The notes beneath the pieces are model-generated. The model searched no databases. It was not told the DNA's origin and was given only the letters and a program-made list of their open reading frames with translations. Positions 5,370 to 5,556 of a stretch of DNA of 5,556 nucleotides are shown piece after piece. Made by a program: the position numbers and the translations under genes. The DNA lies in the NCBI RefSeq assembly GCF_051960575.1, contig NZ_JBQCEE010000252.1, positions 1-5,556 of the forward strand, in the 5' to 3' direction. Source of the DNA: JBQCEE01 sp051960575 (GTDB lineage Bacteria > Actinomycetota > Actinomycetes > Mycobacteriales > Jatrophihabitantaceae). Every line of letters starts with the position of its first letter. The stretch's first letter is position 1.

Positions 5370-5556
5370 GGCTACTTCGAGAACTACGACTCGCTCAGCG
5401 ACCTGACCCGGGCGGGGCTGTTCGCCGCGAAGGGCAAGCGCACCCCGGTCTTCGTCCGCTTCTCGACAGTGGCGGGCAACAAGGGCTCGCCCGACCTGGC
5501 CCGCGACGTCCGCGGCTTCGCGACGAAGTTCTACACCGACGAGGGCAACTGGGACC
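5370..5556 (+). CDS. Fragment of a second, different catalase gene (both ends missing)
   Basis: The plus strand encodes about 62 residues, GYFENYDSLSDLTRAGLF followed by TPVFVRFSTVAGNKGSPDLARDVRGF and FYTDEGNWD. This is the catalase core just downstream of the catalytic-His motif, and it continues past the window edge. Over the 50 residues shared with the minus-strand catalase (from TRA to EGNWD) 43 are identical. In the 110 nt from the TPVF proline codon onward I count 13 mismatches, nearly all at third codon positions, so it is a homologue and not a copy of the same DNA. There is no start codon or ribosome binding site: upstream bases belong to the opposing gene. It may be a paralogue or a gene from a related genome joined here by error. 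Whether it has the large-subunit C-terminal domain cannot be seen. Confidence 0.85.

Overview
The window is very GC-rich with strong third-position G/C bias. It carries a divergent phenylacetate-degradation cluster (paaZ / paaI-paaR) in an order I associate with actinobacteria. It also has a large-subunit catalase and a small orphan membrane protein. A high-GC actinobacterium is the best fit; I cannot name a genus. I see no tRNA, rRNA, CRISPR array, insertion sequence or phage gene.

Layout. Positions 21-2048 (minus strand) encode PaaZ, the bifunctional ring-opening hydrolase and aldehyde dehydrogenase of the phenylacetyl-CoA pathway. A 77-bp divergent promoter region follows. It holds a strong TetR-type operator at 2069-2090 and a second perfect dyad at 2096-2110. 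Positions 2126-2551 (plus) encode a PaaI hotdog thioesterase, which overlaps by 4 bp (GTGA) a TetR-family regulator, probably PaaR, at 2548-3150. Converging on paaR with a 10-bp gap is an 84-residue single-pass membrane protein of unknown function (3161-3415, minus). Upstream of it, 3470-3526 holds a long near-perfect hairpin that starts 7 bp past the catalase stop codon. From 3534 to about 5369 (minus) runs a clade II catalase without its N-terminus. From about 5370 to the window end (plus) runs the corresponding part of a different catalase gene, pointing the other way.

How the genes work together. PaaZ opens the oxepin-CoA ring and oxidises the resulting semialdehyde. PaaI hydrolyses CoA thioesters that would otherwise trap CoA when the pathway stalls. 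PaaR most likely represses both divergent units through the shared operator until phenylacetyl-CoA accumulates. The epoxidase, isomerase, ligase and beta-oxidation genes of the pathway are not in this window.

The most notable observation is the catalase junction. Two homologous but clearly different catalase genes (about 88% nucleotide identity over 110 compared bases, differences nearly all synonymous) are joined 5' end to 5' end in opposite orientation. Both lack the start codon and the segment with the catalytic histidine. Both frames are otherwise intact, which fits an assembly or amplification chimera better than an old rearrangement, though a very recent inversion is possible. I did not find a convincing new biological system; the hairpin, the small membrane protein and the clustered dyads in the paa promoter are the other points worth checking.
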